DNA of 64,000 bases, taken from assembly GCA_963808705.1 (NCBI GenBank), contig CAWEHB010000016.1:558001-622000 (forward strand), written 5' to 3'. The notes under the pieces are model-generated. The model made no database searches, was not told the DNA's origin, and saw only the letters and a list, made by a program, of their open reading frames with translations. A program made the position numbers and the translations under genes. This stretch comes from JASHPR01 sp963808705 (GTDB lineage Bacteria > Actinomycetota > Actinomycetes > Streptosporangiales > Streptosporangiaceae). This document shows, in pieces, positions 28,808 through 39,925 of the stretch. Within the stretch, counting starts at the first letter, position 1. The number at the start of each line of letters is the position of its first letter.

Positions 28808-30766
28808 TCAGCACGCGTTGTTCTTATCGCACTCGGCTACGAACTGCTGGAACTGGGCGGCGCTGCTGGTGAACTTGGTGAGGCCGGTCGTCAGGTTCAC
28901 GGTCACGAAGTAGAGGAAGTTCCCGTGGGCCGGGTGCAGCGCGGCCTCGATCGCGGCGTCGCCCGGGCTGTCGATCGGGCCGGGCGGGAGCCCGGTGTGG
29001 ATGAAGGTGTTGTAGGGCGAGTTGACCTGAAGCTGCGTGGCCGTGAGGTGGACCCCGAACCGGTGCAGCGCGTAGTTCACGGTGCTGTCCAGCTCCAGCT
29101 TCATGCCGATGTTCAGCCGGTTGTAGATCACCTCGGCCACCTGCGGGTAGTACCTGGGGCTGCCGGCCTCGGCCTCCAGGATGCTGGCGACGGTGATGAC
29201 CTGGTCCTCGGTGAGGTGGGCGGCCTTGGCCGCCGCGGGCAGGTTGACGCTGGCCGCTTCCACCTTGAACCGCGCCACCATGGCCTGCAGCATGGCGAGC
29301 GCGCTGGTGCCCGGGCTGAAGTCGTAGGTAGCCGGGAACAGGTAACCCTCCGGGTTGCCGTGGGCGTACGCGGGCAGTCCCAGCGCGCTGGTGTCGTTCG
29401 CGGCCGCCGTGAACGCGCTGGCCGGTATGGTGCGCGCGGACTTCTGCTCCAGCGCCGTGAGGATCTCCGACATCCGCAGGCCCTCCGGGATCGTGACCAC
29501 GGTCTGGATCCGCGAGGCCGGGCTGAGCAGCATCCGGAACGCCATCGCCGAGTTCATGTGCTTGTGCAGGCTGAAGAAGCCAGGCTCCAGGCCGTCCGGG
29601 TCTGAGCTGTTCTTCGCGGCGCTGATGAAGGAACTGACGCTGGCCACGACCCCGAGCTGCACCAGTTCCGGCGCCAGGGAGGTGGCCGAGGCGCCGGGCA
29701 GCACCTGCACCGTGACGTGCCCGAATCCCGAGCCGGAGAAGTCCTTGGACTGGAACTTCTGGTAGATGTCGTAACCGCCCGCGGCCAGCACGCACAGCAG
29801 CGCCACCGCGAGCAGCGGCGCCAGCACCCGGCTCACCCGCCGCCGGGGCCGGCGGGCCCGGCTCGGCCGGGAGTCCGGGCCGTCCCAGAAGCCGGGGATG
29901 AGCCCTTCCGGGGGCGGCGCCTTGCCCCACTCACCCGGCTGGCCCGCCTCTGGCGGCCGCGGCCGCCGGTCGGCCGGGTCCGGCCCGCGCGGCTGCGGCC
30001 CGGTGCCGGTGTCTTCGTGGCTGGGCCGGAGCTCGGCGAACTCGCCAGGTTCCTGGCTCACGTCCCAATCCTGCCCCCGGCCCTGGTCCCAGTCACGGGA
30101 TCCGGCCTGCGGATCGTGATTCGTCCCGCCGGCATAGCCGGGCCCGGCGCCCGGCCCTTCCGGACTGGAGGCATCCGGCGACGGCTGCCACCGGTACGGG
30201 GCGTGGTCACCGGGACCCGGGGCGGCCGGGTAGGTATCCGGCCCGGCGGGTGCGCCCAGCTGGCCGGGTGGACCGCCGTACGCGGGCCCGGCGCCGCGCT
30301 GCGGCTGGCCGTGGTAATCCCCGCGCCCGTAGCCGTTCTGGCCCGGGTATCCCGCGGGCTGATCGTAGGTACCCGGCCCCCGGTAGCCGTTCTGCTCCTG
30401 GTACCCCGCCAGCTCATCATGGGCATCGGGTCCCGGGCCGTACGCCTGCGCGGGGTAGCCGGGCTGGCCGTAGGACCCCGGCAGCTGGGCCGGGTCCGTC
30501 TGGTCGGCCGGGTCCACTGCGGCGTAGGGGTCGGGCGCGGCGTGGGGGTCGGGCGCGGCGTAGGCGTCGGGCCCGGCGTAGGCGTAGGGATCCGGCTGCC
30601 CGTACTGACCGGGCGCGGCATAGGGGTCCGGCCGGCCGGGCGGGGCGTACTGCTCCGGCGCATCCGGCAGGTCGGGACCGCCGTACTCGTGAGCGGCGCG
30701 GCTGTGCCGGCCCGAGTTGCGCGGCATCTGACGCTCCGGCCAGTCCCCCTGCCTCTCGCGAGTCAC
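28808..30766 (-). CDS. mltG: Endolytic murein transglycosylase MltG with long Pro/Tyr-rich N-terminus
   Basis: Membrane-bound lytic transglycosylase that cuts nascent peptidoglycan strands (YceG family). 652 residues, well above the usual size because the first 310 are a low-complexity cytoplasmic region rich in Pro, Tyr, Gly, Asp and Gln (repeats of the type PDPYAAPDP). After a basic stretch (SRARRPRRRVSR) comes one membrane helix (about 315-335), then the extracytoplasmic LysM-like and YceG domains with the catalytic Glu at about 528 in ASILEAEAGSP and the conserved NSPYNTF and GLPPGPIDSPG. GTG start at 30766 with GGGAGG upstream; overlaps the ruvX stop (GTGA). Confidence 0.93.
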   Translation of the reverse strand: MTRERQGDWPERQMPRNSGRHSRAAHEYGGPDLPDAPEQYAPPGRPDPYAAPGQYGQPDPYAYAGPDAYAAPDPHAAPDPYAAVDPADQTDPAQLPGSYGQPGYPAQAYGPGPDAHDELAGYQEQNGYRGPGTYDQPAGYPGQNGYGRGDYHGQPQRGAGPAYGGPPGQLGAPAGPDTYPAAPGPGDHAPYRWQPSPDASSPEGPGAGPGYAGGTNHDPQAGSRDWDQGRGQDWDVSQEPGEFAELRPSHEDTGTGPQPRGPDPADRRPRPPEAGQPGEWGKAPPPEGLIPGFWDGPDSRPSRARRPRRRVSRVLAPLLAVALLCVLAAGGYDIYQKFQSKDFSGSGFGHVTVQVLPGASATSLAPELVQLGVVASVSSFISAAKNSSDPDGLEPGFFSLHKHMNSAMAFRMLLSPASRIQTVVTIPEGLRMSEILTALEQKSARTIPASAFTAAANDTSALGLPAYAHGNPEGYLFPATYDFSPGTSALAMLQAMVARFKVEAASVNLPAAAKAAHLTEDQVITVASILEAEAGSPRYYPQVAEVIYNRLNIGMKLELDSTVNYALHRFGVHLTATQLQVNSPYNTFIHTGLPPGPIDSPGDAAIEAALHPAHGNFLYFVTVNLTTGLTKFTSSAAQFQQFVAECDKNNAC

Positions 30767-31233
30767 CTAGTACCTCCCGGGGATGAGCCAACCAGCTCCC
30801 CCGCGGGCTGACCTGTCGAGCGCTCCATGTCCAGCGCTCCCTGGAGCAGCAGCGCCGCCGCTGACTTGTCCACTTTAGGGCGGCGGCCTTTGGCGTCGCT
30901 GCCGCCTTGCCGCAGCGCGTCATGGGCGATGACCGTGGTAAACCGCTCATCGACCAGGCGGACCGGGACCGGCGCGAGGCGGCGGGCCAGCGCGGCCGCG
31001 AACGTCCTGGCTTCCGCGGCGGCCCGCCCTTCCCGGCCGGAGAGGCCGATGGGCAGGCCCACGATGATCTCGATGACGTCATCGGCGGCGGCCAGGCCCG
31101 CGATGGTATCCAGGTCCCCGCGGCCGCGCGGGACGGTGGTCAGCGGGCTGGCGAGCCGGCCGTCGCTATCGCAGCGCGCTACGCCGATCCGCACCGAGCC
31201 GACGTCGATCGCGAGCCGGACGCCGATCCTCAA
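30763..31233 (-). CDS. ruvX: Putative Holliday junction resolvase / pre-16S rRNA nuclease
   Basis: YqgF family with an RNase H-like fold; linked to 16S 5' maturation and, by fold, to Holliday junction cleavage. From TTG 31233 it is 156 residues, family-typical: RLAIDVGSVRIGVA with catalytic Asp 10, VGLPIGLSG, VRLVDERFTT (Glu) and a C-terminal DKSAAALLLQ with the last Asp. GGAG lies seven bases before the TTG; the frame is open to a GTG at 31287. Stop overlaps mltG (GTGA). Confidence 0.9.
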   Translation of the reverse strand: MRIGVRLAIDVGSVRIGVARCDSDGRLASPLTTVPRGRGDLDTIAGLAAADDVIEIIVGLPIGLSGREGRAAAEARTFAAALARRLAPVPVRLVDERFTTVIAHDALRQGGSDAKGRRPKVDKSAAALLLQGALDMERSTGQPAGELVGSSPGGTR

Positions 31234-31291
31234 CGGACGGCTCCGGGGCAACCGGGTCTCGCCCAGGCAACGATACGGCTGCGGCACGGTC

Positions 31292-34045
31292 TCACCGTAC
31301 GCTACCCGGCCCCATTATGTCCCGAATGGCCGCACCAACTGCCTCAAACGACTCTGCGATAGCCCGGTCCGCCCCGTCTCCGAGCGGGGCTCCGCCCCCC
31401 TGGGCCACGTCATCCTTGCCGCCGCCGCGGCCGCCGAGCGCGCCCGCCGCGGTCAGCACGAGAGCCCCGGCGGCCAGGCCGCGGGCCCGCCCCGCGTCGT
31501 TGACCGCGACCACGACCGTGGGCCGGTCGGCGGGCACTCCCGCGACGACGGCGACGCCGGCGCGGTCGGGCGCCAGGCGGCCGCGGATGTCGAGCGCCAG
31601 CTTGCGGATGTTCTCGGCCGTGGTGCCATCGGGCGCCCGGTGCGCGACATACGACGCGCCGGCCACGTCGGCCGCGCCCTGGGCCAGCTCGGCCGCGGAG
31701 TCGAGCAGGCGGGCCGAGTTGAGCCGCTCCAGGTCCCGCTGCGCGTCCCGGAGCCGGGTGACGATGCCTGCTATCCGTTCCGGCAGCTCCTCCCGGCGGG
31801 CCTTCAGCTGCTCGGAGATCTGGCTGACCAGGACGCTCTCCCGGGCGAGGAACCGGAACGCGTCCAGCCCCACCAGCGCCTCGACACGGCGCACCCCGGA
31901 GCCGATCGAGGACTCGCCAAGGACCTTGACCAGCCCGAGCTGCCCGGAGCGGGCGACATGGGTGCCGCCGCACAGCTCGCGGGAGTAGTCGCCGACCTCC
32001 ACGACGCGGACCTGGTCGCCGTACTTCTCGCCGAACAGCGCCAGCGCGCCCATGGCCCGCGCCTCGTCGATCGAGGTGTGGTAGGCACGGACGTCCAGGT
32101 CATTGATCAGGACCTCGTTGACCTCGTCCTCCGCGTCGGCGAGGACGGACGGCGGCACGGCGCCCATCGCGGTGAAGTCGAACCGGAACCGGCCGGGCGA
32201 GTTCTCCGAGCCGGCCTGGGCCGCCGACGGGCCCAGCGCGCCGCGGATCGCGCGGTGCACGAGATGCGTTGCCGTATGCGACCGGGAGATGGCGCGGCGG
32301 CGCTCGACGTCGATCTCGGCGTGCGCGGCGGCCCCGACGACGATCTCGCCCGACGTCACCCGGCCCCGGTGGACGATGAGCCCGGGCACCGGCGTCTGCA
32401 CGTCGTGCACCTCGACCACCGCGCCTTCCCCGGCTCCGCTGCCCGAGGCCCTGATCAGGCCGGCGTCGGCGAGCTGGCCGCCGCCCTCGGCGTAGAACGG
32501 GGTCCGGTCGAGCACCACGTCGACCTCGGTTCCGGGGCCTGCCACCGGCACCGAGACCCCGCCGACCAGCAGGCCGGTCACCGTCGCGTCGTCGGCCACC
32601 TGGTCGTACCCGGTGAAGTTCACCTCCCCCGAGCGCTCCAGGACCGCCGCGAGCACCGAGATGTCCGCGTTGCCGGTCTTCTTGCCGGCCGCGTCCTCCT
32701 TGGCCCGCTGCCGCTGCTGCGCCATGAGCCTGCGGAACCCCGGCTCGTCCACGGAGAGCCCCTGCTCCGCGGCCATCTCCAGGGTCAGGTCGATGGGGAA
32801 GCCGTAGGTGTCGTGCAGCTGGAAGGCCTGGTCGCCGTGGATGGTGTCGCCGCCGCGGCGCCTGGTCTCCTCGACCGCGGCGTCGAAGATCGCGCTGCCG
32901 GTGCGCAGCGTGCCGAGGAAGGCGGACTCCTCGGCATCGATGATCGTGTGGATGTGCGGGGCATCGCGGCGCAGCTCCGGGTACTGCTCGCCGAGCGCGT
33001 CGATAGCCACGGAGGCCAGCTCGTGCAGGTAGCGCTCGTCCTCCCCCCGGCTGCCGCCCGCCCCGCCGCGCTGCGCGCCGGCGAGCAGCCGGAGGTTGCG
33101 GACGCTGCGGCGCAGGATCCGGCGCAGGACGTAGCCGCGGGCCTCGTTCGACGGCACCACGCCGTCGGCGACCAGCATCACGGCCGTCCGCACGTGATCG
33201 GTGACCACCCGCAGCGCCACGTCGCTCCGGTGGTCCTGGCCGTACCGCTGCTCGGTGAGCTCGGCCGCGCGGTCCAGCACCTTCCACATGGTGTCGATCT
33301 CGTAGATGTTGTCGACGCCCTGCAGCAGGGCGGCCATCCGCTCCAGGCCCATCCCCGTGTCGATGTTGCGCGACGGCAATTCGCCGGCGATGTCGAAGTC
33401 CACCTTGGCGCGGACCGCGCTGAGCTGGTCCTGCATGAAGACCAGGTTCCAGACCTCGAGGTAGCGGTCCTCGTCCGCGACCGGGCCGCCCTCGCGCCCG
33501 TACTCGGGCCCCCGGTCGTAGTAGATCTCCGAGCAGGGGCCGCCGGGGCCCGGCACGCCCATGTGCCAGTAGTTGTCCGCCAGGCCGCGGCGCTGGATCC
33601 GGTCCTCCGGCACTCCCACCTCGTCATGCCAGAGCTTGGCCGCCTCGTCGTCGTCGGTGTACACGGTCACCCAGAGCCGGCTCTCCGGGAAGCCGAACCC
33701 GCCGGCCGACTCCGGGCTGGTGAGCAGCTCCCACGCGAACGGGATGGCCTGCTCCTTGAAGTAGTCACCGAACGAGAAGTTCCCCAGCATCTGGAAGAAC
33801 GTCGCGTGCCGGGTGGTCTTGCCCACTTCGTCGATGTCCGGCGTGCGCACGCACTTCTGCGCGCTGGTGGCGCGGCGGAACGGCGGCGCCAGCTGGCCGA
33901 GGAAGTACGGCTTGAACGGCACCATCCCGGCATTGACCAGGAGCAGCGTGGGGTCGTCGGCGATCAGGCTGGCCGACGGGACCACGGTGTGCCCGCGCTG
34001 GGAGAAATAGTTAAGGAAACGGCGGACGATCTCTGCCGACTCCAT
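31292..34045 (-). CDS. alaS: Alanyl-tRNA synthetase
   Basis: Charges tRNA-Ala and edits Ser/Gly errors. 917 residues, all domains present: class II catalytic core (1-260; FFQMLGNFSFGDYFKEQ, GPGGPCSEIYYDRG), tRNA-recognition helices, editing domain with zinc-binding HTATH (about 588-592) and CGGTH (about 690), a coiled coil (about 735-775) and the C-terminal DHHA1 domain ending GGRGGGKDDVAQGGG. ATG 34045 overlaps the stop of the upstream small gene (TGATG). The longer open frame upstream has no similarity. Confidence 0.97.
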   Translation of the reverse strand: MESAEIVRRFLNYFSQRGHTVVPSASLIADDPTLLLVNAGMVPFKPYFLGQLAPPFRRATSAQKCVRTPDIDEVGKTTRHATFFQMLGNFSFGDYFKEQAIPFAWELLTSPESAGGFGFPESRLWVTVYTDDDEAAKLWHDEVGVPEDRIQRRGLADNYWHMGVPGPGGPCSEIYYDRGPEYGREGGPVADEDRYLEVWNLVFMQDQLSAVRAKVDFDIAGELPSRNIDTGMGLERMAALLQGVDNIYEIDTMWKVLDRAAELTEQRYGQDHRSDVALRVVTDHVRTAVMLVADGVVPSNEARGYVLRRILRRSVRNLRLLAGAQRGGAGGSRGEDERYLHELASVAIDALGEQYPELRRDAPHIHTIIDAEESAFLGTLRTGSAIFDAAVEETRRRGGDTIHGDQAFQLHDTYGFPIDLTLEMAAEQGLSVDEPGFRRLMAQQRQRAKEDAAGKKTGNADISVLAAVLERSGEVNFTGYDQVADDATVTGLLVGGVSVPVAGPGTEVDVVLDRTPFYAEGGGQLADAGLIRASGSGAGEGAVVEVHDVQTPVPGLIVHRGRVTSGEIVVGAAAHAEIDVERRRAISRSHTATHLVHRAIRGALGPSAAQAGSENSPGRFRFDFTAMGAVPPSVLADAEDEVNEVLINDLDVRAYHTSIDEARAMGALALFGEKYGDQVRVVEVGDYSRELCGGTHVARSGQLGLVKVLGESSIGSGVRRVEALVGLDAFRFLARESVLVSQISEQLKARREELPERIAGIVTRLRDAQRDLERLNSARLLDSAAELAQGAADVAGASYVAHRAPDGTTAENIRKLALDIRGRLAPDRAGVAVVAGVPADRPTVVVAVNDAGRARGLAAGALVLTAAGALGGRGGGKDDVAQGGGAPLGDGADRAIAESFEAVGAAIRDIMGPGSVR

Positions 34046-34380
34046 CAACGGCCATCCTTCGCATAGTCGGTGCCGGGGTGCGCGCGGCCGCGGCCCTCGT
34101 CGGCATGGCGCCGCGCGCGTGCCTGCTGACCTTCGAGGGTACGGCCTGCCAGCCCGGGATGACGATCCGTGTACAGCTCCATGCCATCGCGCACGTCGCG
34201 GGCAAACTGGGCCGCGCCGCGCGCCCAGCCGGCGGGCAACCCGGCGCCGGGCATCTCGCCCCTCCCCGGTGTCGCGGCCGGCCGCCCGCTCGCGCTGACC
34301 GCGCGCGCCAGCCGGCCGACCCGCCGGTAGGCGGTCACGCCGAGCACCGCGCCCGCGCTCGCCCAGAAGAGCCTGCGCAT
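34045..34380 (-). CDS. Small membrane-associated protein (DUF6167-like)
   Basis: A 111-residue protein of unknown function. It starts MRRLFWASAGAVLGVTAYRRVGRL, a short hydrophobic segment (about 5-20) followed by basic residues, then a central helix with FARDVRDGMELYTDRHP. Streptomyces and relatives have a similar small protein (DUF6167) between a DUF948 protein and alaS, so I infer the same family from position and pattern. ATG overlaps the DUF948 stop (TGATG), its own stop overlaps alaS (TGATG). Confidence 0.75.
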   Translation of the reverse strand: MRRLFWASAGAVLGVTAYRRVGRLARAVSASGRPAATPGRGEMPGAGLPAGWARGAAQFARDVRDGMELYTDRHPGLAGRTLEGQQARARRHADEGRGRAHPGTDYAKDGR

Positions 34381-34934
34381 CAACTCCGTACCTCCTCGCG
34401 GCCGTCGCGGCCGGAACGGCTGCGCGGCCCCGGCAGTTCGTGACCGGGCGCGGCGGAGCGGCCGCCGGCGGGCAGCGCGTCCGGTCCGCCGGGCACCGCC
34501 GCCTGCCGGTACGGCAGCGCGCCCGGTTCCCGCGGCGCGGCCGCCGCGGCCCGGCCCGGCCGCCGCAGCGCCACGGCCCGGCGGACCCCGAAGGCGAACG
34601 CGGAGACCCGTAGTAGCGGCGTGCCGAGGCCATCCGAGATCCCGCGCGCCAGGCCCGCGAGAGCCGACACGTGCCCGGACAGCTCGGCCATGTTGGCCGT
34701 GACCTCGTCCATGCTCGCGGTGATGGAATCAGTCCTCGCCAGCTGTTCCTGGGTCTGGTCGACCGCGGCCTGCGCGCGCTCCATGAGGGTGCTGGCGCTG
34801 TCCCCGTAGTCGGTCAGGACCCGGTTGGCGTGGGAGATCAGCCCGGCCAGCCGGAACAGCACGAACACGGCGGCACACATCCCGATCGCGAAGAAACCCG
34901 CTGCGATGAGCGCCGCGAGCTGCCCGGCGTTCAC
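34380..34934 (-). CDS. DUF948-family membrane protein
   Basis: A 184-residue protein: one N-terminal transmembrane helix (about 6-28; ALIAAGFFAIGMCAAVFVLF), a heptad-rich coiled coil (about 35-100; many Thr/Ser/Ala/Leu) and a Pro/Ala/Gly-rich C-terminal tail (115-184). This matches DUF948, of unknown function. GTG start at 34934. First gene of the run leading to alaS. Confidence 0.8.
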   Translation of the reverse strand: MNAGQLAALIAAGFFAIGMCAAVFVLFRLAGLISHANRVLTDYGDSASTLMERAQAAVDQTQEQLARTDSITASMDEVTANMAELSGHVSALAGLARGISDGLGTPLLRVSAFAFGVRRAVALRRPGRAAAAAPREPGALPYRQAAVPGGPDALPAGGRSAAPGHELPGPRSRSGRDGREEVRS

Positions 34935-35125
34935 CCGCTGCTCCGATTCCGTCGTCCTGCCTGGTCTGTCACCTGCCCGACCCTATCGCTGCGCGGCGGC
35001 GGCCGGGCCAGGATGGGAGTCGCTGCCGCGGGCGCGGGGCCGGGATAGGGTCGGCGGCGCGCAGGGCGAGGAAAGGGGGGCTGCCGCTGCGCCCGCATCC
35101 GGCCCGACCCGGCCTGCTCGTCTTG

Positions 35126-36502
35126 CTACCCGGCGGGCGGCGGCGCGGGCTCGTCGCCGTCGCCGTCGCGGCCCAGGATCGCCCGGATCCGCTCGGATCG
35201 CTCCGCGTACCTGGCCTCGGTGCCGTGCCGGGACGGCTCGTAGTACCGGCGCCCCGCGACCTGGTCGGGCGCGTAGGCCTGGGGGATGACGCCTTCGGGG
35301 TGGTCGTGCGGGTACTGGTAGCCGCGCCCGTGCCCGAGCCGCGCCGCGCCGCGGTAGCTGGAGTCGCGCAGGTGCACGGGCACCGGCCCGCCTAGCCCGG
35401 CCTGGACATCGGCCTGCGCGGCGCCTATGGCCCGGATCACGGAGTTCGACTTGGGCGCCAGGGACAGGTGGATCACGGCCTGCGCGAGGTTGATCCGGGC
35501 CTCGGGCAGCCCGACGAACTCGACCGCCTGGGCCGCGGCGACCGCCAGCGGCAGCGCGGACGGGTCGGCCATCCCGACGTCCTCGCTGGCGTGCACGATC
35601 AGCCGCCGGGCGATGAACCGCGGATCCTCGCCTGCCTCGATCATCCGCGCCAGGTAGTGCAGGGCGGCGTCGGCGTCACTGCCCCGGATGCTCTTGATGA
35701 ACGCGCTGATCACGTCGTAGTGCTGGTCGCCGTCCCGGTCGTAGCGCACGGCGGCCCGGTCCACCGCGCGCTCCAGCCCGGCCAGGTCGATCACGGCGCC
35801 GGGCGGCAGGCCCAGAGCCGCCGCCTCCAGGTAGGTCAGGGCCCGCCGGGCATCGCCGCCCGCCACCCGGATCAGCTGGTCGGCGACTCCGTCGCCCAGG
35901 GTCACGGCCCCGGCCAGCCCGCGCTCGTCGGCCAGCGCCCGGTCGATCACGACCCGCATGTCGTCGTCGCCGAGCGGTTGCAGGGTGAGCAGCAGCGACC
36001 GGGACAGCAGCGGCCCGACGACCGAGAACGACGGGTTCTCGGTGGTGGCGCCGATGAACGACACCCACCGGTTCTCCACCGCGGGGAGCAGCGCGTCCTG
36101 CTGCGCCTTGTTGAACCGGTGCACCTCGTCGATGAACAGGACGGTCTGGGCGCCGGTCAGGCCTAGTTCACTGCGCGCGGTGTCGATGGCGGCGCGCACG
36201 TCCTTGACCCCGGCCGAGACGGCGGACAGCTCCACGAACCGCCGCCGCGTCACCTGGCTCACCACGTAGGCCAGGGTGGTCTTCCCGGTCCCCGGCGGGC
36301 CCCACAGCAGCAGCGACATCGGGGCGTCGTGCTCGGCCAGCTTCCGCAGCGGCGACCCGTCGCCGGTCAGGTGGGGCTGGCCGACCACCTCGTCCAGGGT
36401 CCGCGGCCGCATCCGCACGGCCAGCGGCGCGGCGGCCTGCTCGGCCTCGGCCGCCACGTCGTCGAACAGGCTGCCAGACTGGCCCGCCTCAACTCTGGGC
36501 AC
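35126..36502 (-). CDS. rarA: Replication-associated recombination protein A (AAA ATPase)
   Basis: RarA/MgsA acts at stalled replication forks. 458 residues from GTG 36502. Walker A GPPGTGKT (68-75), Walker B LFIDEVHRF (about 121-129), sensor 1 IGATTENPSF, sensor 2 GDARRALTYLE, then the C-terminal tetramerisation domain with VISAFIKSIRGSDADAALHYLARM and HASEDVGMADP. An upstream extension of the open frame has no similarity. Divergent from the Uma2 gene; in many actinobacteria it is near alaS as here. Confidence 0.95.
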   Translation of the reverse strand: MPRVEAGQSGSLFDDVAAEAEQAAAPLAVRMRPRTLDEVVGQPHLTGDGSPLRKLAEHDAPMSLLLWGPPGTGKTTLAYVVSQVTRRRFVELSAVSAGVKDVRAAIDTARSELGLTGAQTVLFIDEVHRFNKAQQDALLPAVENRWVSFIGATTENPSFSVVGPLLSRSLLLTLQPLGDDDMRVVIDRALADERGLAGAVTLGDGVADQLIRVAGGDARRALTYLEAAALGLPPGAVIDLAGLERAVDRAAVRYDRDGDQHYDVISAFIKSIRGSDADAALHYLARMIEAGEDPRFIARRLIVHASEDVGMADPSALPLAVAAAQAVEFVGLPEARINLAQAVIHLSLAPKSNSVIRAIGAAQADVQAGLGGPVPVHLRDSSYRGAARLGHGRGYQYPHDHPEGVIPQAYAPDQVAGRRYYEPSRHGTEARYAERSERIRAILGRDGDGDEPAPPPAG

Positions 36503-36619
36503 GCCCCGACAGTACCTCGCTCTCCGTGACACATGTACGCCCGCGCCGGGCGTCCAGACTGTCAGTGCCAGGCAGTAGCTTGCGGCCGGGGCAGCACCGA
36601 CGAACGGCGTACCGTGGAG

Positions 36620-37233
36620 GTGAGTAGTGCAGTGGAGGCAACAGCGGTGGCTGCGGCGAGAACGGACCTGGCGGCGGCGGCCGCCATGGAGCTCGCCGAG
36701 CTGGAGCGGCTCTGGTACGAGGTGGACTGGCCGCCGGGCAGCCGGGTCGAGCTTATCGACGGTGAGCTCGTCGTGAGCCCTTCTGGCAGCGTCCGGCACT
36801 CGGCGGCTGTCGACGAGCTGATGGAGCAGCTCTTCGCCCTAAAGCGCCGCCGCGGCTGGCGCTTCCACACCAATCTGACCGTGCATATCCCGCCGACGAG
36901 GGAGCGGCTCATTCCCGATCTCATGATCGCGCCCAAAGACGCGCCAGGGTTCGGCGACTCCGAGCTGCTTGCGGACGGGGTGTTGCTGGTCGCCGAGGTT
37001 GTTGTCTCCCCGGGCAGCGGGCGGAGGGACCGGGAGGTCAAGCCGCGCGCGTACGCCCAGGGCGGCGTGCCGCTGTATCTGCTCCTTGACCGGTTCGCCA
37101 GCCCGGCGGCGGTGACGCTGTTCAGCCAGCCGGGCGAGGATGGCTACGGCAAGCGCCAGGCCGCGGCCGCGGGCCAGCCGCTGCGGCTGCCGAAGCCGTT
37201 CGGCATCGCGCTGGACACCGCCCGCCTGCTCGG

Positions 37234-37237
<4 letters not shown>
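36620..37237 (+). CDS. Uma2-family protein (DUF820, PD-(D/E)XK-like)
   Basis: About 205 residues, Uma2/DUF820 family, a predicted restriction-endonuclease-like fold common in actinobacteria and cyanobacteria; function unknown. Family features: ELIDGELVVSPSGSVRH (about 45-61), IPDLMIAPKDAP and VAEVVVSPGSGRRDREVKP, where the Asp, Glu and Lys form the presumed nuclease site. The start is uncertain: GTGs at 36614, 36620 and 36632 are all in frame around GGAGG. Its TAG overlaps the aspS TAA tail to tail. It stands alone on the plus strand. Confidence 0.8.
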
Positions 37238-38979
<1,742 letters not shown>

Positions 38980-38982
38980 CGC

Positions 38983-39717
38983 TCACAGCCCCGTCGGCCG
39001 GCGTACGCCGGGCATCGTCGCCGTCGTGGCCGCGGGCCCCGTGGTCCCGGGGGCGGTGAGCCCGGCCAGGAACGGGTTGGACCGGCGCTCGTCGCCGATC
39101 GTGGTCGCGGGCCCGTGCCCGGCCAGCACCTCGGTCTCGTCGGGCAGCGGCAGGCACACCCGGGCCAGGCTGTCCAGGATCGTCGCGTGGTCCCCGCCGG
39201 GCAGGTCGGTACGGCCGATCGACCCGGCGAACAGCAGGTCGCCGCTGAACAGGGTGCCCGGCTCGTCGGCGGCGGGCAGCCGGAACGTCACCGAGCCGGG
39301 GGTGTGCCCCGGCGCGTGGTCCACCACGACCCGGACCCCGGCCAGCTCGAGCACGGTGCCGTCGGCCAGTTCCCGGACATCGTCGGGCTCGCTGAACGTG
39401 ATCCCGCCGAACAGCCGCTGCCCCGGCTGTAGCGAGAGCCCGCGGCCCGGATCGGTCAGCAGCGCCCGGTCGTCCGGGTGGATGTAGGCCGGGATGTCCC
39501 GGGCCCCGCACACCGGGGCCACGGACCAGATGTGGTCCACGTGGCCGTGCGTGAGCAGGACCGCGGCGGGCTGGAGCCGGAACCGCTCGACGATCTCCTC
39601 GATGCCCTGCTCCGCGTCCTGGCCGGGGTCGATGATCAGGCACTGCTCGCCTGGCGCGGCCGCCACCAGATAGCAGTTCGCGGCGAACGAGCCGGCCGGG
39701 AACCCGGCGACAAGCAC
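38983..39717 (-). CDS. Metallo-beta-lactamase-fold hydrolase (glyoxalase II-like)
   Basis: 244 residues. Zinc-binding motif THGHVDH (56-62), then the second His in DHAPGHTPGS, Asp in FSGDLLFAGSIGR and the last His in LAGHG complete the two-metal site of the hydroxyacylglutathione hydrolase-like subfamily. In actinobacteria, which lack glutathione, the true substrate is unknown. GTG 39717 with AAGGAGG six bases upstream. The gene precedes aspS, a conserved pairing. Confidence 0.9.
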   Translation of the reverse strand: MLVAGFPAGSFAANCYLVAAAPGEQCLIIDPGQDAEQGIEEIVERFRLQPAAVLLTHGHVDHIWSVAPVCGARDIPAYIHPDDRALLTDPGRGLSLQPGQRLFGGITFSEPDDVRELADGTVLELAGVRVVVDHAPGHTPGSVTFRLPAADEPGTLFSGDLLFAGSIGRTDLPGGDHATILDSLARVCLPLPDETEVLAGHGPATTIGDERRSNPFLAGLTAPGTTGPAATTATMPGVRRPTGL

Positions 39718-39925
39718 GGCTGGCCTCCTTAGGACGGGCGGGGGACTGTGCGTACAGGCTATCGGCGGCGACCTGCGCCCGCGCCGGTGGCCCGCCAGGA
39801 CACGGACAGGACGCGGTTGGTGCGGCGAACAGGTAACGGCCACGCTAATTTGGGCTGCGCGCAGGTACGCTTCGCGAAAGTTTCGCTGATCACTGTACCC
39901 GTGCGGCAACAGGAGGACCGGCAGG

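Noticed and set aside
30827..34066. Plus-strand open frame of 1079 codons
   Set aside because: Antisense to ruvX and alaS, both complete with all motifs; no family similarity in the antisense product.
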